NCBI GenBank assembly: GCA_017937655.1
Contig: JAGBDE010000055.1
Coordinates: forward strand, 1 to 42,192
Length of the DNA stretch: 42,192 nucleotides
DNA from: Clostridia bacterium
GTDB taxonomy: Bacteria; Bacillota; Clostridia; Christensenellales; Aristaeellaceae
Reading direction: 5' to 3'
In this document: piece after piece, positions 8,499 through 16,635 of the stretch
Layout of the letters: each line of letters starts with the position of its first letter
Position numbering within the stretch: the first letter of the stretch is position 1
Program-made: the position numbers and the translations under genes
Notes under the pieces: generated by a model
What the model was told of the DNA's origin: nothing
Seen by the model: only the letters and a program-made list of their open reading frames with translations
Database searches by the model: none

Positions 8499-8505
8499 CC
8501 TCCTT
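8499..8505 (-). promoter_or_regulatory. Ribosome binding site that decides the ftsH start
   Basis: The consensus AAGGAGG is spaced eight bases from TTG 8490 and two bases from ATG 8496, favouring the TTG codon. Confidence 0.6.
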
Positions 8506-8567
8506 GATGCCTAAAGCGCATCCGTGCTTTTTGTACGCCAAAACAGCCGCATTGCAGCGGTCTTATT

Positions 8568-8597
8568 ATTATAGCATAGGCGGAGGTAAAAACACAA
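8568..8597 (-). promoter_or_regulatory. Promoter of the ftsH cluster
   Basis: On the minus strand, a perfect TATAAT (8573-8568) has an upstream TGC extension. A weak -35 TTGTGT (8597-8592) lies 18 bases away. The predicted start is about 70 bases ahead of the ftsH start codon. Confidence 0.6.
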
Positions 8598-8757
8598 AGG
8601 TTTTCCTTATTTTTCGGAAATGTTTGCGGTTAGGACATAATTGGGGGTGAGGAGGCTTCTTTTTTGTGGCAGAAGAAGAATTGGCGATAGAGTTGCTTGG
8701 GTTTCGGCGTGCGCCTGCGGGGGATGATTTGTCCGGAAGGGGCGGGTGGATGGGGCG
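8598..8757. other. Gene-free stretch between the ftsH promoter and dispersed repeat copy 1
   Basis: I see no convincing ORF, terminator or RNA here. Short open frames lack ribosome binding sites and similarity to known families. Confidence 0.5.
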
Positions 8758-8817
8758 TTTTTTGGTGCGCTGGGATTTGAGATGGCGTTTCGTGCAGTAC
8801 GAAACGGGGAAAGACTT

Positions 8818-8843
8818 CTTCTTTTTCTTTAGGGAAAAAGAAG
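8818..8843 (+). repeat. Palindrome family member inside repeat copy 1 (copy e)
   Basis: CTTCTTTTTC and GAAAAAGAAG arms surround a 6-base loop and are followed by CAAAAACC. The same unit lies in copy 2 at 41669-41694. Confidence 0.65.
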
Positions 8844-9153
8844 CAAAAACCAGAGCGACACGCTCGTTTCGGCAAATCCCCTCATTCGCCCATTTTCGGA
8901 GCGGCCGCGCACGATCACGTGATGTTGGCTGTCATTGGGACGGGTCTCGGCCGGCGTGCGCTTTCCCCGCCCCGAACCCGGGCTTCGGGATTTGCCTGCA
9001 CTCCGCTACGTCGCCGGTCTGCGCTGGCCGTGGCTTGGCTGCGGGGAAGGGATGATTGTCACGCGACTGCGGAAATCAGCTGCATATCACCGGGACAGGC
9101 TGAAAGTTGTCCGGGCGGTAGTACCGGCCAACCCCGTGGTCGCCGTCTACTGG

Positions 9154-9169
9154 AACAATTATTATTGTT
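9154..9169 (+). other. Hairpin with compensatory change relative to copy 2
   Basis: A 6-bp stem AACAAT/ATTGTT closes a TATT loop. In copy 2 (42006-42021) the A9157-T9166 pair is T42009-A42018, so both sides changed together. Confidence 0.7.
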
Positions 9170-9292
9170 GCTTTCTGCTGCGGAAACGCGCATCGATGGA
9201 AGGACTATCCAAGTTTCGGGGATGGGCGGAGTCCACTTCCGCCGAGGTCGGGGGACGGGGGGCCCGCAGGCCCCCAGCGCGGGAATGGGCAC

Positions 9293-9400
9293 CGGAGGGA
9301 AGCGGGTGCCCAGTGGGCACTTGCGCGAAGCGCAAAGCGACCCGCAGGTGGGGAGTGAAACGAGCAGCGGGCACGGCAGTGCCTGATGCGAAGATTGAAC
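9293..9400 (+). repeat. Three-hairpin module (copy 1), nested in the dispersed repeat
   Basis: After CGGAGGGAAG come GTGCCC-A-GTGGGCAC hairpin (9306-9320), an immediately adjacent TTGCGC-GAA-GCGCAA hairpin (9321-9335), GCGACCCGCA, and a GGCAC/GTGCC hairpin at 9370-9383. The same order and spacing are found at 38417-38529. Confidence 0.7.
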
Positions 9401-9452
9401 GACAGAGGGGTGTTGGGGGTAGAGGGGGACCGGTGCGGGGTCCCCCGTATCC

Positions 9453-9622
9453 CTGGGCCATAGCGGAGCGGGCCGCTCCGCACGCCAGCGGCAAAAAACA
9501 TAAAGTGCCCCGGCGAACATAAACAAACTCAACCAGTTCCGCGTTGCGTACGCAGCTTTTACGTGACAGAAACAGAAACTTGTACGCCCAAGCCACTGCA
9601 TCAATCCCCCTCCCCCACGCAC
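9453..9622. other. Gene-free stretch after repeat copy 1
   Basis: A GCGGAGC/GCTCCGC hairpin lies near 9463-9481. The rest shows no convincing gene or RNA. Confidence 0.45.
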
Positions 9623-9662
9623 AAAAAACCAGCCCCTGCCATCATCGGCAGAAGCTGGTTTT
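9623..9662 (-). terminator. Intrinsic terminator of the secreted-protein gene
   Basis: On the minus strand AAAACCAGC..CTGCC pairs with GGCAG..GCTGGTTTT around GATGAT and runs into TTTTTT. It begins nine bases past the stop codon and uses the same GCTTC-type design as other terminators here. Confidence 0.8.
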
Positions 9663-9670
9663 CACAAACA

Positions 9671-11212
9671 TTATTGCGGATCCGTAAACAGCAGCAGATC
9701 AAAGCAGGGATAGCTGGTGCCATCCTCCTCGCCCTCGCCGTCCAGGCTCAGCGACATGCCCTCGCAGGTGCCGTACATCAGCACCTTGGAACCCACGGAA
9801 TAGGAGGGCTCTTCCGGGCAAACCACGATGATGTAGTTAGAATACTTGGAATTTTTCCGGGACAGCGCCATATGGACAATCCAGTCCTCGCCGCTCTGGC
9901 TGACGCTGGTGATGTACCCGGTGTAGCCCATGGTACGGCCCTCGTAGCCGCTCATCTTGCTGATGAGGTTCTTGTAGGCGGGCTTGACGGCCTCGCTTTG
10001 CAGCTGCTTGAGGGTATCGGCGTCGGTCCACTTGCGGCTGACGGTGTAGCTCAGGCGGCGGTCGCCCAGGCCCCGCTTGGAAAAGACCATGGTCAGCTCG
10101 TAGACGCCCTCCTCGGGGAAGGAGAAGTCCACCGCGAACTTGCCCTTGTTGGTGACCTTCTTGGTGCCCGCGGGCTCGCTGTTGAGGAACAGCTGGATCT
10201 CCGCGCCGGGCTCGGAATTGCCGGTGATGTGGAGATCGCCGGTCTCGATGACGGAGGGGATCTCCGTGGTCAGGTTAACGGTGAGCAGCGTGCGGGAATA
10301 GGTGATGGGATAGGCCAGCTCGATGACGTCCTCGCCGTTGTTTTCGCCGGTGATGGTCATCATGTACACGCCTTCCTTGGGCAGGGAGACGGGGATTTTG
10401 AACTTGCCGCTGTCGCCCACCACCACTTCATACAAAAGGGGCGTTTTGTAATTCAGGCCGATGACCACGCTGGTCAGCTTCACGCCGGGGGCGGCGGTGC
10501 CTTCCATGGTGAAGCTGTTCTGGTTGGTCTCCGTGGGGGGCGCGGAGGTGATGTTCACCTTGGCGCTGGCGGCGGGGGGCATGTCCCACACTTCCACAAA
10601 GTTGAAGGTATCCCAGATGTCGTTGAGGAGATTGTTGTCCTTGTTGGTAGAGCTGCGGCCGTGCACCTGCAGATCCAGGGTGATGAGATAGCCGTTGCGG
10701 ATGGTGCGGCGCATGAAGCCCCGGTAAAGGGTCTCGCCCATATCGGTGCGGCGGTAGGGCAGGATGAGGAACCGGGCGCTCTTGGAGTGGTTTTTCCACT
10801 CGGCGTCGCTGAAGGTGTAGCCGTCCTTTTCGTACTCGTTGCGGGGATAGTGGCTCAGGCGGAAGGTGCGGCGGACGGATTCGCTCTGCTTGTTCACGTC
10901 AAACACCAGCAGGGTGTTTTCGTCCTTGGTGGCGGTGATCTCAAAGCAGAGATCGCCCTCCTCGTTCCAGCACTGCAAAAGCACGCCCCGGCGGATGAAG
11001 TCGTTGGTGGCTTCCTCCAGGCTGGAGCCCTTGGTTTCCAGCCAGTCCGCGTAGGACTCCAGATACCCGGGCCGAAGCACGATGGGGAAGTTCTCAGGCA
11101 CGTCCACATTGGCAAAAAGCTCGTCCAGAACGTACACTTCCGCCGAAGCAGAAACACAAAGACCGAAACAAAGAAGCAGCAAAAGCAGTATCGCAGGGAA
11201 TATCTTTCGCAT
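9671..11212 (-). CDS. Secreted protein of unknown function with Ig-like repeats
   Basis: This 513-residue protein has a clear signal peptide: basic MRK, an uninterrupted Leu-rich core and an ASA cleavage region near residue 24. The N-terminal ~200 residues are unlike any family I recognise. Two or three beta-sandwich-like segments follow (about 215-390) with phrases such as GTAAPG, GNSEPGAEI, FPEEGVYELTM, which resemble bacterial Ig-like or Big repeats. A C-terminal region (about 395-513) has alternating strands that might form an OB- or SH3-like domain. ATG 11212 is chosen because GAGGGGCGTG precedes it and the signal peptide starts there. It has its own promoter and terminator, so is monocistronic. 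A cell-surface or binding role is likely, but the function is unknown. Confidence 0.75.
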   Translation of the reverse strand: MRKIFPAILLLLLLCFGLCVSASAEVYVLDELFANVDVPENFPIVLRPGYLESYADWLETKGSSLEEATNDFIRRGVLLQCWNEEGDLCFEITATKDENTLLVFDVNKQSESVRRTFRLSHYPRNEYEKDGYTFSDAEWKNHSKSARFLILPYRRTDMGETLYRGFMRRTIRNGYLITLDLQVHGRSSTNKDNNLLNDIWDTFNFVEVWDMPPAASAKVNITSAPPTETNQNSFTMEGTAAPGVKLTSVVIGLNYKTPLLYEVVVGDSGKFKIPVSLPKEGVYMMTITGENNGEDVIELAYPITYSRTLLTVNLTTEIPSVIETGDLHITGNSEPGAEIQLFLNSEPAGTKKVTNKGKFAVDFSFPEEGVYELTMVFSKRGLGDRRLSYTVSRKWTDADTLKQLQSEAVKPAYKNLISKMSGYEGRTMGYTGYITSVSQSGEDWIVHMALSRKNSKYSNYIIVVCPEEPSYSVGSKVLMYGTCEGMSLSLDGEGEEDGTSYPCFDLLLFTDPQ

Positions 11213-11245
11213 CTGTTTCACGCCCCTCAAATCAAAAATCAATCT

Positions 11246-11275
11246 ATTTTACCACAAGGCCTGCATAAAGTGCAA
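11246..11275 (-). promoter_or_regulatory. Promoter of the secreted-protein gene
   Basis: On the minus strand, TTGCAC (11275-11270), an 18-base spacer and TAAAAT (11251-11246) preceded by TGG sit 33 bases upstream of the start. Confidence 0.55.
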
Positions 11276-11289
11276 GCCGCGGCCCGGTT

Positions 11290-12669
11290 TCAGGCCCTGG
11301 TCAGCTGATAATCCCCGCAGGGGAAGCCCACGCCGCTGAGCCGGGCCATGAGCCGTTCGCAGTCCGGGATCAACTCCAGGTGCAGGTGGAAGGGCGCGCC
11401 CAGTACCCGCAGCGTCAGGAAGAACTTGCCTTCCTGCCAGCCGCCGCTGATGCGGACGGTCCGGCCGTCAAAGTCGGCCTCGGTCACCTGGCCGGGCTTT
11501 ACGGCAAATTGCAGGGAGAAAGGCTCCGGGCCGCCGGCGTTGTTGTCAGTAAAGGCGAAGCCGTACAGGTTTTCCTCCGGGAAGGCGATTTCCAGACTGC
11601 CGCCCTCAAAGGTGTACTTGCCCGCAGTCAGCTTGCCGGAGGCGTCGTCAGTGTGGTCCGGATAGGCAAGGGCCTCGGCCCGGCGGAGAAGCTCCGCTTG
11701 TTCCTCGGACGTACCCGGCTCCATATCGGCAGCAGGGAAGAGGTAGCGGTGCATCAGATCCATTTCCGTGCCCATGTCGTTGGTGCCGGCGGTCACAGCC
11801 ACCACCATGTCCTGCTCCTCGGAGATCATGCAGATCTGGCCGAAGGCGCCGTCGCCCCGGTAGCGGTTGCCCCGGGTGCGCCAGAACTGGTAGCCGTAGC
11901 CCTGGTTCCATTCGTTGTTGGGATCGGGATGGCCGTTGGAATTGTCGATGTGCTTCCGGCTGGCCAGCTCCACCCAGCCTTCGGGCAGGATCTGCTTGCC
12001 CTGCCATTTGCCATGGTTCAGCAGGCACAGGCCAAAGCGGAGGATGTCCTCCGTGTTAAGGTGCAGGCCCCAGCCGCCCCAGCAGATGCCCTCCGGGTTC
12101 TTGTCCCATTCCGGGGTGGCGATGCCCAGGGGCGCAAACAGCCGGGGGATGAGGTAGTCCCGGATGGTCATGCCGCTGACCTTCTGCACCATGGCGCTGA
12201 CCAGCATGGTGCCGTGGCTGTTGTAGTGGAACCAGGTTCCGGGCTGGTGATTGCAGTCCCAGGCAAGGGTTTCTGCCACGGTTTCCGTGGAGTCGGACTC
12301 TTCCTTCAGGCCGGAGCCCATCATGAGCAGGTGACTCAGGGTGACAGATTGCAGCCACTCAGAGGGGGTTTCCGGGGCGTCGTCCTTCAGGATGTCGATC
12401 ACCTTGCTGTCCCAGCTGAGCAGGCCCTCGGCCACGGCAAAGCCAGCGGCGGCGCTGCAGAAGGACTTGCTCAGGGAAAACAGCATGTGGGGCGTGTGGA
12501 TGTCATAGGGCTTCCAGTTCAGGGTCAGGGCCAGCTTGCCGTGACGGAGAATCATGATGGAATGATGCTCCACCCCGGACTTTTCCACGGCGTTCAGGTA
12601 TTCCAGCAGCCCCTTGGAGGACAGACCTGCGTCCTCGGGGCGGGTGACGGTTTGCCAGGGTGCGTTCAT
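11290..12669 (-). CDS. Serine hydrolase, beta-lactamase/penicillin-binding-protein-like family
   Basis: This 459-residue member of the class C beta-lactamase/esterase fold has the nucleophile motif SxxK as S65-LS-K68 (HMLFSLSK) and the second motif as Y149-N-S (FHYNSHGT). A third Gly-rich element is near RYRGDGAFGQ. About 100 C-terminal residues form an added beta-rich domain. There is no signal peptide, so it is probably cytoplasmic, which argues for an esterase or peptidase-like role over resistance. ATG 12669 is set by AGGAGG seven bases upstream; an upstream in-frame start at 12687 precedes that site. It follows the phosphatase-fold gene by 14 bases, so the two are co-transcribed. The substrate is unknown. 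Confidence 0.85.
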   Translation of the reverse strand: MNAPWQTVTRPEDAGLSSKGLLEYLNAVEKSGVEHHSIMILRHGKLALTLNWKPYDIHTPHMLFSLSKSFCSAAAGFAVAEGLLSWDSKVIDILKDDAPETPSEWLQSVTLSHLLMMGSGLKEESDSTETVAETLAWDCNHQPGTWFHYNSHGTMLVSAMVQKVSGMTIRDYLIPRLFAPLGIATPEWDKNPEGICWGGWGLHLNTEDILRFGLCLLNHGKWQGKQILPEGWVELASRKHIDNSNGHPDPNNEWNQGYGYQFWRTRGNRYRGDGAFGQICMISEEQDMVVAVTAGTNDMGTEMDLMHRYLFPAADMEPGTSEEQAELLRRAEALAYPDHTDDASGKLTAGKYTFEGGSLEIAFPEENLYGFAFTDNNAGGPEPFSLQFAVKPGQVTEADFDGRTVRISGGWQEGKFFLTLRVLGAPFHLHLELIPDCERLMARLSGVGFPCGDYQLTRA

Positions 12670-12683
12670 GGTCGGACCTCCTG

Positions 12684-13739
12684 TCATTTGAGGGTGAACT
12701 GCAACAGTACCGGGTTGTGGTCGGAGTTGGCAAAGTTCAGGTCGATGGTTTCAATGTGATTGATCTTGATGTTATCGGTGACGATAAAGCCGTCGATGAT
12801 ATAGAACACATGGTTGTCCCGGTCACCGGTGTAGGGCTGATCCAGGGAGCGGCAGGAGGGGGTATCGGCGTCGTAGGCCAGGCGTAGGCCCTTGGGCAGC
12901 TGATTGTCGCTGAAAATGCCGGGAGTCCACTTGCCCTCCCAGCTGCCGCCGATGTGGCTCACCCCGGGGAAGGTCTGGTTGAAGTCGCCGCCGGCGATGA
13001 CGTAGTTGCCGTTGCGGTACTCGGCCCGGATCAGATCCAGCAGCTGCTTGGTCTGGGCGGCCTTGCCCGCGCCGTCGTCATAGGCTTCCAGGTGGAAGTT
13101 CACAATGACCAGCTCCTTGTCGCCGCCCTGGACGGGAACCCGCTCCACCAGCATGCACCGCTTCAGATTGGCCACGCGGATGGGCCATTGGAAGGGCACG
13201 GGCAGGCTTTCCCGGGTGGCCTCGGTCACCTTGAGGCCGGTCATGGTAACCAGGCCGCTGTCCACCTTGCCGATGGGCGGCCAGGGGAAGGGAACAAAAT
13301 CGCAGCGGTAGTTGGGCGCATAGGCGGCGTTCATGCCCAGGCCGTGGCGGTAGTAGTCCATCTGGTTGATGCGGTGGCTGCGGGCGGAATCCACGTCCAC
13401 CTCCTGCAGCAGGTAGATATCCGCCTTCCGGGACACCAGCGCGCTGATGATGGCCCGCATATTGGTCTCCACCTGCTCCTTGCTGTCCGGCGCCACGGAG
13501 GTGCCGCCGTCCATGAAGAAGTCCTCGGTGCGATCCAGGCCCGCATAGCCGGTGTTGAAGCTGACGGCGGTGAGCATCTCGCCCACGGATACTTCGTCGT
13601 TCCGGGCGGACAGGGTCACTTCCAGGGGCTCCACCGGGTTGGGATTGAATTCGGTAACGGACAGGTATGCCACCAGGCCGAAAGCCGCAAACAGGACAAT
13701 CAGCACAAGGCAGCCAACCAGCTTCAACAGGCTTTTCAT
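12684..13739 (-). CDS. Endonuclease/exonuclease/phosphatase-fold protein, membrane anchored
   Basis: This 351-residue protein has an N-terminal membrane anchor (about 5-26) and a metal-dependent EEP domain. Visible motifs are FNTGY near 65, LLQEVD with the metal-binding Glu near 116, the GGDFNQ motif near 260 and terminal SDHNPVLL with the catalytic Asp-His. EEP enzymes hydrolyse phosphodiesters or phosphomonoesters of nucleic acids, lipids or sugars. The membrane anchor suggests action outside the membrane. The start at 13739 is set by AAGGAGC eight bases before it; longer frames upstream have no site. It is first in a two-gene unit with the serine hydrolase. Confidence 0.85.
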   Translation of the reverse strand: MKSLLKLVGCLVLIVLFAAFGLVAYLSVTEFNPNPVEPLEVTLSARNDEVSVGEMLTAVSFNTGYAGLDRTEDFFMDGGTSVAPDSKEQVETNMRAIISALVSRKADIYLLQEVDVDSARSHRINQMDYYRHGLGMNAAYAPNYRCDFVPFPWPPIGKVDSGLVTMTGLKVTEATRESLPVPFQWPIRVANLKRCMLVERVPVQGGDKELVIVNFHLEAYDDGAGKAAQTKQLLDLIRAEYRNGNYVIAGGDFNQTFPGVSHIGGSWEGKWTPGIFSDNQLPKGLRLAYDADTPSCRSLDQPYTGDRDNHVFYIIDGFIVTDNIKINHIETIDLNFANSDHNPVLLQFTLK

Positions 13740-13775
13740 GTATGTACGCTCCTTTGAAGTTGCATTTGTATGCAT

Positions 13776-13804
13776 ATTGTAGCACAAAAAGGGCCTATGG
13801 GCAA
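13776..13804 (-). promoter_or_regulatory. Promoter of the EEP-serine hydrolase unit
   Basis: On the minus strand, TTGCCC (13804-13799), a 17-base spacer and TACAAT (13781-13776) with a TGC extension sit 36 bases upstream of the start. Confidence 0.6.
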
Positions 13805-13890
13805 ATCGGGCAAAGAAAAGCGCAGGCCGGACAATGCACGGCCTGCGCAAATATGGGATAAACTACCAAAATTGTTACAGATGTATCGGC

Positions 13891-14778
13891 TTATTCCACC
13901 GGGGGCTTTTCCACGGACTGGTTCATTTTGTCCAGCAGCAGGGTGGCAATGCAGCCCAGCACCACAAACAGCAGGTGGATCAGGCAGCTGGAAACGCTGG
14001 CGGTGAAAGCGGCCACGGGGATGGTGAAGATGGTGGCGGCGATCACCACGCCGATGATGCCATGGAACGTAACGGAATAATGGTTGTTCAGCAGCCAGTC
14101 CACGGCCTTGGTGAGCAGAACCAAAGTCAGCACCGCGCCCACGCCCACGGGCAGCAGCACCGCAAAATCCAGGTTGCCGATGGCGCCGGTGATGTGCTCA
14201 TAGAAGGTGAAGGTTTCCCCGGCGGCGTTGGTGGCGGTCAGGGGGAGCATCAGCACGGAGGAGCTCATGCCGGGCACGATCACGGAAAGCACCAGGCAGA
14301 AACCGCCGAACATGTTCCACAGGAAGTTGGGCATAATGGTCACCTTGAGGATCCGGGCCAGGGTGAGCAAAGTCAGGGCGCAGAGGAACACCACGCACAG
14401 GGAGATCCAGCTTTTGGCGTTGCGGCCCTTTTCGCCGGCTTCCCTGAACAGGGAGGGCATAATGCCGATGGTCATACCCACAAACAGCGCCAGGGCCTGG
14501 GTCTCGTAGCGGGTCAGCACCTCGGAGAGCACCTTGGCAATGCCGATATAGCCGATCACAAAGCCCAGCAGGATGGGCCACAGAAGGCGGATGCTGTTTT
14601 TCAGTTCCTTAAAGGGGTGGGCCAGAAGGCGCATGATGGGCTTGTAGATGCCAAAAAGGACGGCCAGCACGCCGCCGGACACGCCGGGGAGCACCGCGCC
14701 CGCGCCGATGAGCGCACCCTGAATAATACTGAGAAGCAGCTGTTTTACGCTGAGCTTTTCTACCTGTTGATTCTCCAT
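13891..14778 (-). CDS. DUF368 (PopT-type) polyprenyl-phosphate translocase candidate
   Basis: This 295-residue integral membrane protein has about eight to nine hydrophobic segments. It carries the DUF368 signature GAGAVLPGVSGGVLAVLFGIY at about 26-46 and its inverted-repeat partner VPGMSSSVLML near 170. DUF368 proteins have been identified as PopT, a family thought to return undecaprenyl phosphate across the membrane for reuse in cell-wall synthesis. That role is transferred from the family. ATG 14778 is set by GGAGG eight bases upstream. It has its own strong promoter and is transcribed divergently from the FAD oxidoreductase. Confidence 0.85.
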   Translation of the reverse strand: MENQQVEKLSVKQLLLSIIQGALIGAGAVLPGVSGGVLAVLFGIYKPIMRLLAHPFKELKNSIRLLWPILLGFVIGYIGIAKVLSEVLTRYETQALALFVGMTIGIMPSLFREAGEKGRNAKSWISLCVVFLCALTLLTLARILKVTIMPNFLWNMFGGFCLVLSVIVPGMSSSVLMLPLTATNAAGETFTFYEHITGAIGNLDFAVLLPVGVGAVLTLVLLTKAVDWLLNNHYSVTFHGIIGVVIAATIFTIPVAAFTASVSSCLIHLLFVVLGCIATLLLDKMNQSVEKPPVE

Positions 14779-14807
14779 CGGGAAATCCTCCGTTTTCTTC
14801 AGAAAAA

Positions 14808-14840
14808 CCATGGATGAAATCCACTATTTTCCATGGATGA
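14808..14840. repeat. Direct repeat in the DUF368 leader
   Basis: CCATGGATGA occurs at about 14808-14817 and 14831-14840, 23 bp apart, between the promoter and the start codon of the DUF368 gene. It could be an operator or leader element. Confidence 0.4.
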
Positions 14841-14845
14841 TGTTG

Positions 14846-14874
14846 AGTCTACCATGTTCCGGGCCGTCCGTCAA
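14846..14874 (-). promoter_or_regulatory. Promoter of the DUF368 gene
   Basis: On the minus strand, TTGACG (14874-14869), a 17-base spacer and TAGACT (14851-14846) with a TGG extension. Confidence 0.65.
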
Positions 14875-14890
14875 TACGGGGGGAAACCAC

Positions 14891-14919
14891 TTGCGCCGCC
14901 ACCGGGCCTGTGATACCAT
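14891..14919 (+). promoter_or_regulatory. Possible promoter of the FAD oxidoreductase gene
   Basis: TTGCGC, 17 bases, then TACCAT. Both hexamers are weak but the spacing and position (46 bases before the start) fit. Confidence 0.3.
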
Positions 14920-14964
14920 AATACTGGGCAGATATCCAATTTTTATGCCCCATGAGGAGGACGT

Positions 14965-16566
14965 ATGCTCCGGATCCATCAGTTGAAACTGCCTCTGTCC
15001 AAAACCCCGGACGAGGTTACTCTGCGCCGCCTGTGCGCGGCTTATTTGAAGCTGCCTGAAAACCGCATTGGTGAGGTGAAACTGCAAAAGCGCAGCGTGG
15101 ACGCCCGTGACAAGGGCGACGTGCATTTTGCCCTGACCGTGGACGCGGAAATTCTGGGCGGCAGCGAGGAAAAGCTGGCCGCCAAGTTCAAGCCCAACCA
15201 GGTGGCCATCGCCAAAACCCAGGACGAAAGTCCGGATCTGTTCCATCTGCCCGCTGCACCCTGGGGCGAGAAACTGCGGCCCATCGTGGTGGGGGCTGGC
15301 CCGGCGGGTCTGTTCTGCGCGCTGAGCCTGGCCCTGCGCGGCGCAAAGCCCCTGCTGATTGAGCGGGGCAAGGCGGTGGAGGATCGGGCGCTGGACGTGG
15401 CTGCCTTTGAGAAGGATTCCACCCTGGACGAGGAAAGCAATGTGCTTTTCGGCGAGGGCGGCGCAGGCGCGTTCAGCGACGGCAAGCTGACCTGCGGCCT
15501 CAACAGCCCCCACATCCAGACAGTGCTGAAAACCCTGCACATCTGCGGCGCGCCGGAAAACATCCTGACGGCCCAGAAGCCCCACATCGGCACCGACGTG
15601 CTGCGCCAGGTGCTGGCGGAGGCCCGGCGGAGGCTGATCGGCCTGGGGGGCCAGGTGCGCTTCTCCTACCGCATGACGGACGTTCTGCTGAAAGACGGCA
15701 AGGTGCGGGCCATCCGCGTGTCGTCCCCCCAGGGCCAGGAGGAGCTGCCGGTGGAACGCCTGTTTCTGGCCATCGGCCACAGCGCCCGGGACACCTATCG
15801 CCTGCTGCACAGCCTGGGCATGCCCATGGAGCAGAAGCCCTTTGCCATCGGCGCCAGAATTGAGCACCGGCAGGAGTGGATCGACCGGGGCCAGTACGGC
15901 AGGATCGCGGGTCATCCGGCGCTGCCGCCTGCGGAGTACAAGCTGAACGTGCCCACCCGGGATCAGCGGGGCGTGTACACCTTCTGCATGTGCCCCGGCG
16001 GCCAGGTGATTTCCGCCATTCATGAGAAAAACACGGTGAACGTCAACGGCATGAGCATGCATGCCCGGGACGGCGTCAACGCCAATGCCGCGCTACTGGT
16101 GGGCGTCAGGCCGGAGGACTTCGGCAGCGACCATCCCCTGGCGGGCGTGGAGTTCCAGCGGCGCATCGAGGAAGCGGCTTTCCGGGCCGTGGCCAGCTAC
16201 AAGGCCCCCTGCCAGCGGGTGGAGGATTTGCTGAACCGTCGGGAAACCACCCGCCTGGGCGAGGTATCCCCCAGCTATCTGCCCGGGGTCACCCCCGGCG
16301 ACCTTCGCTGCTGCCTGCCGGAATTTGTGCTGGAAAATTTTCGCTATGCTTTGCCCAAGCTGGGCCAGCGCCTGCGGGGCTTTGACCATCCGGACGCGCT
16401 GCTGACCGGCCCGGAGACCCGCAGCTCAGCGCCCCTGCGCATGCTTCGCGGTAAGGACCGGCAGAGCCCCATCGGCGGCATTTATCCTTTGGGCGAGGGT
16501 GCAGGATATGCGGGCGGCATTGTGTCCGCTGCGGTGGACGGCCTGTGTGCCGGCCTGGAAGCCTGA
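14965..16566 (+). CDS. NAD(P)/FAD-dependent oxidoreductase (COG2509-like)
   Basis: This 533-residue flavoprotein has an N-terminal ~95-residue alpha/beta domain (residues 1-95), then the dinucleotide-binding GAGPAG at 110-115 followed by an acidic residue at the end of the second strand (LLIERG). A conserved FGEGGAGAFSDGKL segment lies near 162-175. A C-terminal FAD-binding motif IYPLGEGAGYAGGI is near 505-518. This layout is that of the uncharacterised FAD-dependent dehydrogenase group common in Clostridia. The substrate is not known. The start ATG is preceded by GAGGAGG four bases away. A strong promoter for the next gene begins four bases after its stop codon. Confidence 0.85.
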   Translation: MLRIHQLKLPLSKTPDEVTLRRLCAAYLKLPENRIGEVKLQKRSVDARDKGDVHFALTVDAEILGGSEEKLAAKFKPNQVAIAKTQDESPDLFHLPAAPWGEKLRPIVVGAGPAGLFCALSLALRGAKPLLIERGKAVEDRALDVAAFEKDSTLDEESNVLFGEGGAGAFSDGKLTCGLNSPHIQTVLKTLHICGAPENILTAQKPHIGTDVLRQVLAEARRRLIGLGGQVRFSYRMTDVLLKDGKVRAIRVSSPQGQEELPVERLFLAIGHSARDTYRLLHSLGMPMEQKPFAIGARIEHRQEWIDRGQYGRIAGHPALPPAEYKLNVPTRDQRGVYTFCMCPGGQVISAIHEKNTVNVNGMSMHARDGVNANAALLVGVRPEDFGSDHPLAGVEFQRRIEEAAFRAVASYKAPCQRVEDLLNRRETTRLGEVSPSYLPGVTPGDLRCCLPEFVLENFRYALPKLGQRLRGFDHPDALLTGPETRSSAPLRMLRGKDRQSPIGGIYPLGEGAGYAGGIVSAAVDGLCAGLEA

Positions 16567-16570
16567 TGGG

Positions 16571-16599
16571 TTGACAAAAGTAATACAATATGATACAAC
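16571..16599 (+). promoter_or_regulatory. Promoter of the HAD phosphatase gene
   Basis: Perfect TTGACA (16571-16576), a 17-base spacer and TACAAC (16594-16599). Confidence 0.7.
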
Positions 16600-16635
16600 C
16601 TGCCTGCAAACCATTTGGAAAGGACGTTGAGAAAA

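Larger units (their letters stand above)
8758..9452 (+). repeat. Dispersed repeat, copy 1 (candidate structured RNA)
   Basis: About 690 bp align with 41609-42192 from TTTTTTGGTGCGCTGGG through to GGGGTCCCCCGTATCC. Several stems are preserved despite substitutions. AACAAT/ATTGTT at 9154-9169 becomes AACTAT/ATAGTT in copy 2. GGACA/TGTCC becomes GGACA/TGTTC (G-U on the plus strand). A CGTTTCGT hairpin near 8788-8808 keeps pairing through U-G. All observed wobble changes pair only if the plus strand is the RNA. Reading frames are not conserved between copies because of single-base indels, so a protein is unlikely. Copy 1 contains a ~125-bp hairpin module (9293-9400) where copy 2 has only ~18 bases. 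No reverse transcriptase, transposase or nuclease gene is adjacent. It matches no RNA family that I recognise. Confidence 0.75.

Noticed and set aside
8758..9452. Group II intron, retron or IS remnant
   Set aside because: No reverse transcriptase, transposase or nuclease motif occurs in or beside either copy, and I could not identify terminal inverted repeats or domain V-like sequence.
8935..9522. A 195-residue plus-strand ORF inside repeat copy 1
   Set aside because: The matching region of copy 2 is out of frame because of single-base indels, and there is no ribosome binding site, so the reading frame is not conserved.
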